The notes under the pieces are model-generated. The model had not been told where the DNA came from, ran no database searches, and saw nothing but the letters and a program-made list of their open reading frames with translations. Positions 61,376 through 64,000 of a stretch of 64,000 nucleotides of DNA are shown here, one piece after another. Each line of letters starts with the position of its first letter. Position 1 is the stretch's first letter. The position numbers and the translations under genes were made by a program. This DNA comes from CALEAR01 sp035301485 (lineage in GTDB: Bacteria > Pseudomonadota > Gammaproteobacteria > Pseudomonadales > Alcanivoracaceae): assembly GCA_035301485.1 (NCBI GenBank), contig DATGUF010000041.1, forward strand, positions 171,530-235,529. The letters are read 5' to 3'.

Positions 61376-62329
61376 ATGTTGGAATTACTGCCAGAGTGGC
61401 ATCCTCAATGGGGCATATTATTAGTATGGCCTAAATACATTAGCACTCTGCCTGCCGTTGAAAAAAACTATGCCAATCTTGTGGCCACTATTCTTCAAGA
61501 AGAACCCGTATTACTCATTTGTGCGGATGAAGCGCACCAAGCGGCTATTAAAGAACAACTGCAACGCTATCATGCCAATATGGCGTCTCTCCATTGGCAT
61601 TTTATAGCCAACGATATTAAAGAAACGAAAGATATTGCACCGCTAGTGACTCGTCACTTCCATGATTTAGCCATGCATGTTTTTGACGATAAAGAGACAG
61701 TGCTTAGCATTAACTGGCAACTACCTGTTCATGTGCATAATGATTTAAAGTTAGAAGCTGGCGCCATTGGAAGCGATGGCCGCGGTAATATTATTGCCTC
61801 TAAGCCCCACTTGCTTGAACTCAACCCGCATCTCGATCGCCAAGGCATAGCACAGCGCATCCGTGGCAAATTTGGTACACGCACTATTTGGTGGCTAGAA
61901 AACAGCAAGCTAGAAACAGAGAAAACGTACAACGTGGGCAAGTTTGTGCGCTTTTGCAACCCTCACACCCTCTCTTATTCACAGAGTGCCGACCCCAAAG
62001 GGGATTACTACGCCACGCTGTCAGCGGTGCAAAAAGAGCTGTATAACATCGCCTCAGGCGAAAGCATCGACCTCGTGCCATTGCCTCTGCCATTAGCCAA
62101 GTACGGCGCTGACGGCAAACGCTTGCCCGCCAGCTACACACACTTTGTAATTTTGCAAAATACGGTACTCGTACCTGGTTATGGCTGCATTCGCGACGAA
62201 TCTGCTGTTGCTCAATTGGCCCATGCTATGCCGCACTACCATGTTAAAACCGTGGATTGCAGTGCATTACTGGAGCATGGCATTGAGCTCAACAACATTG
62301 CCATTCCTTTACCGGAAGGCGTGCTCTAA
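61376..62329 (+). CDS. Agmatine deiminase/PAD-fold protein without catalytic residues
   Basis: A 317-residue protein that aligns along its length with the agmatine deiminase/Porphyromonas-type deiminase family: LEAGAIGSDGRG (127-137) is the EGG..DGxG motif, followed by LLELNPHLDR and the C-terminal FVILQNTVLVPGYG. The GHxD motif reads TYNVGKF (184-190) and the region of the catalytic Cys (GGIHC) reads IELNNIA (303-309), so His, Asp and Cys are all lost. It probably keeps the fold and serves a non-catalytic role. The glycerophosphodiesterase gene starts 3 bases behind it. Confidence 0.82.
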   Translation: MLELLPEWHPQWGILLVWPKYISTLPAVEKNYANLVATILQEEPVLLICADEAHQAAIKEQLQRYHANMASLHWHFIANDIKETKDIAPLVTRHFHDLAMHVFDDKETVLSINWQLPVHVHNDLKLEAGAIGSDGRGNIIASKPHLLELNPHLDRQGIAQRIRGKFGTRTIWWLENSKLETEKTYNVGKFVRFCNPHTLSYSQSADPKGDYYATLSAVQKELYNIASGESIDLVPLPLPLAKYGADGKRLPASYTHFVILQNTVLVPGYGCIRDESAVAQLAHAMPHYHVKTVDCSALLEHGIELNNIAIPLPEGVL

Positions 62330-62332
62330 ACC

Positions 62333-63112
62333 ATGGGTAACGCGATGCATATTCCTCACATCATTGGCCACCGCGGCGCACGCGGTGAAAGCCCAGAAAA
62401 CACACTAGCCAGTTTTCTTTATGCGGCTGAAACGGGTGTGCAAGGCATCGAGTTAGATGTGCGCATGAGCAAAGATAAAGTGCTTGTGGTATTTCACGAT
62501 AAGGATTTGCGCCGCACTACACACAAAAAAGGCTATGTGCACAGTACACACAGCAAGAAACTATTACGCCTAGACGCTAGCAAAGACGGGCCTTATTGGC
62601 CCACTGCCACCCCTATTCCCACGTTGAAAGAAGTTATTCAAAAACTACCTGCGCACTTGCATTACCAGCTTGAAGTAAAAGGGTTTATGTCGCGCAACTA
62701 TTTGTTCACACTGGCTGAGCGGCTAGCACGCCTCATAGATGAGTTAGATATTGCTACACGTGTGGTCGTAACCTGCGAAGACGTGGCGTTTTTACGCATT
62801 TTGCATGAACAACACCCAACTATTAAACGGGGTTATGTATGCCAATATCGCTACCGTCGCCCTATTGGCAACGCGCTAAAATATCAATGTGAATGGCTCA
62901 TCGCTAATTATCGTTTAATGAACGCAAGAACCATGCGTTTAGCACGTGAAAACGGCCTTAAGGTGTCTTGTTGGACGGTGAACAACATGGATGAGGCAAG
63001 ACGGCTCGCTGCCCTGGGGGTAGACAGCATTATCACTGATTATCCGAGCAGTTTACTGAGTTATTTTCAACGCCTACAAGCTCGCACATTGGCTGTAGAA
63101 AGCGGCAAATAG
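62333..63112 (+). CDS. Glycerophosphodiester phosphodiesterase
   Basis: Cleaves glycerophosphodiesters to glycerol-3-phosphate and an alcohol. The 259 residues lack a signal peptide (cytosolic UgpQ type). The barrel motifs are intact: IGHRGARGESPENT (about 10-23), IELDVRMSKD, VVFHDKDLRRTT and LEVKG. The start may be 62333 or 62345. It follows the deiminase-fold gene by 3 bases and overlaps the convergent patatin gene by 80 bases. Confidence 0.92.
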   Translation: MGNAMHIPHIIGHRGARGESPENTLASFLYAAETGVQGIELDVRMSKDKVLVVFHDKDLRRTTHKKGYVHSTHSKKLLRLDASKDGPYWPTATPIPTLKEVIQKLPAHLHYQLEVKGFMSRNYLFTLAERLARLIDELDIATRVVVTCEDVAFLRILHEQHPTIKRGYVCQYRYRRPIGNALKYQCEWLIANYRLMNARTMRLARENGLKVSCWTVNNMDEARRLAALGVDSIITDYPSSLLSYFQRLQARTLAVESGK

Positions 63113-64000
63113 CCGCTTGTTTTCGGCGCGCATCCGATAACCCAAGCTCCATGAGTGCTTCAGTGAAACGTGGTTCAAACAACAAATAACTAACGGCAGC
63201 GGCCCCCGCGCGTCGGGTTCCCCCTGTGCCACGCAGAAACAAACGCAAACGCCAAGGGAGCAAGTGGATAAATTCTGCTGCAATCTCATCGATAGATTGT
63301 GAGGGGTATATTTTCAGCACTTCAATTTCGCGCATGCCCATCACTTCTTCAGCTTCGGGCATTTCATGCAATATTTTGTTCACGCGTTCTAGGCGTTCCA
63401 CATCCCCCTCTAGCGAATCAACAAATACGCTATCTAATACATGCCCTAGCACTTGCGCCATGGAAGGATAAGGGCCCACCACTTGCCGCTGCGTGCCCCT
63501 TTCAGTAGTGCCGGAAACCCCCACCACCAACACCCTGTCGGCGCCTAAATGTAACGCCGGGCTTAAGGGATACTGCTGGCGCATCGCACCGTCGCCATAA
63601 TAATCATGGCCAATTTGGTGTGCTGGAAAAAGAATCGGCAGCGAAGAAGACGCTATCAAGTGGTCTGCCGTCATGGATGTGGCCACCCCGCGCCGACGAA
63701 CACGCTGCCAAGGCGTTAAATTATCAGCACCTTGGTAGAAGGTCACAGATTCATTACTGGTATAAGAAGAAGCAGTAATTGCTAGCGCGCGCAAATCCTG
63801 GCGATTAATGCATTGCTGAATGCGCGCAAAGGGAATGAGGTTTTCTAACATGCCTCGCAAAGGCGCGTTGTTCAGCAAAGCACTGTGAATGGGCGTATCA
63901 GTGGTAATAAAAGTGGGCAGTATCCAGCGCAGAAGTTCTCTGATAAAAGCGCCCATATTGGTATGAAACACGTGGCTCGGGGTGATAGTGCGCCAGGCGT
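63033..64000 (-). CDS. Patatin-like phospholipase, N-terminus beyond the window
   Basis: The frame stays open to the right edge, so the N-terminal part with the GxSxG nucleophile is outside. What is seen, about 322 residues, includes SSSLPILFPAHQIG and the catalytic Asp in YYGDGAMRQQYP, then the longer C-terminal part typical of bacterial RssA-type patatins. It would hydrolyse phospholipids or acyl esters. A GTG at 63971 is in frame but the upstream codons also read as protein, so I take the gene as partial. Its last 27 codons overlap the glycerophosphodiesterase gene on the other strand. Confidence 0.85.
   Translation of the reverse strand, partial: AWRTITPSHVFHTNMGAFIRELLRWILPTFITTDTPIHSALLNNAPLRGMLENLIPFARIQQCINRQDLRALAITASSYTSNESVTFYQGADNLTPWQRVRRRGVATSMTADHLIASSSLPILFPAHQIGHDYYGDGAMRQQYPLSPALHLGADRVLVVGVSGTTERGTQRQVVGPYPSMAQVLGHVLDSVFVDSLEGDVERLERVNKILHEMPEAEEVMGMREIEVLKIYPSQSIDEIAAEFIHLLPWRLRLFLRGTGGTRRAGAAAVSYLLFEPRFTEALMELGLSDARRKQAAICRFLQPMCELVGVENNSVNCSDNQ

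Overview
The window reads as a stretch of gammaproteobacterial chromosome of moderate G+C. It is densely packed and mostly core genes. Gene order matches the Pseudomonas-type core at several points: yejE-yejF-fabI-ppiD-hupB-lon-clpX-clpP-tig-tRNAs-folD, then msrB/alaA-hypothetical-htpX, then lolC/E-lolD-comEC-...-lpxK-kdsB-ptp-murB. These order comparisons are from memory, not from a search. A marine or environmental relative of Pseudomonadales/Cellvibrionales/Oceanospirillales is the best guess. I see no prophage, insertion sequence, CRISPR array or integron.

Layout. 1-6245 (+): gltA, a beta-hydroxyacid dehydrogenase, the half-operon yejEF, and fabI. 6361-15412 (-): envelope and protein quality control (ppiD, hupB with tRNA-Asp, lon, clpX, clpP, tig) and a Pro-Arg-His tRNA operon. 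15625-22628: folD, an MFS carrier, aroC, prmB, a DAACS carrier, an SDR-like protein and a DUF2505 protein. 22743-27927 (-): tRNA-Ser, a hotdog thioesterase-like protein, a nitroreductase, a duplicated lipoprotein, queF, a YadGH-like ABC exporter and a phosphatase. 28202-29352 (+): tRNA-Arg and a secreted endonuclease I. 29358-39591 (-): the most accessory-looking part, with a coupled four-gene redox operon (GMC oxidoreductase, small membrane protein, aldehyde dehydrogenase, DSD1-like PLP enzyme), a MacA-MacB-NodT export system, a Tag-like protein and msrB. 39718-50533: alaA, htpX, pdxB, epmC, a MATE exporter, tusA, purU, a SulP transporter, a YchJ-like protein and a DMT exporter. 50521-60745: an isochorismatase-like hydrolase, then a long minus-strand envelope block (a single LolC/E-type permease, lolD, comEC, msbA, lpxK, kdsB, ptp, murB). 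60864-64000: a small periplasmic protein, a deiminase-fold protein, a glycerophosphodiesterase, and a patatin-like protein cut by the window end.

How it fits together. One block covers envelope building: LPS (kdsB, lpxK, msbA), peptidoglycan (murB), lipoprotein sorting (LolCE/D) and fatty acid synthesis (fabI). A second covers proteostasis (Tig, ClpXP, Lon, PpiD, HtpX, MsrB). A third covers one-carbon, cofactor and translation functions (folD, purU, pdxB, queF, tusA, prmB, epmC, tRNAs).

The points most worth a second look are: two fold members that have lost their catalytic residues (the SDR at 21313 and the deiminase-fold protein at 61376); a perfect 12-bp hairpin between a Shine-Dalgarno sequence and the start of the MFS gene; the tightly coupled GMC/ALDH/PLP operon with a dyad in front; a LolF-like single lipoprotein-release permease; an orphan yejEF pair; and an internally duplicated lipoprotein coupled to queF.
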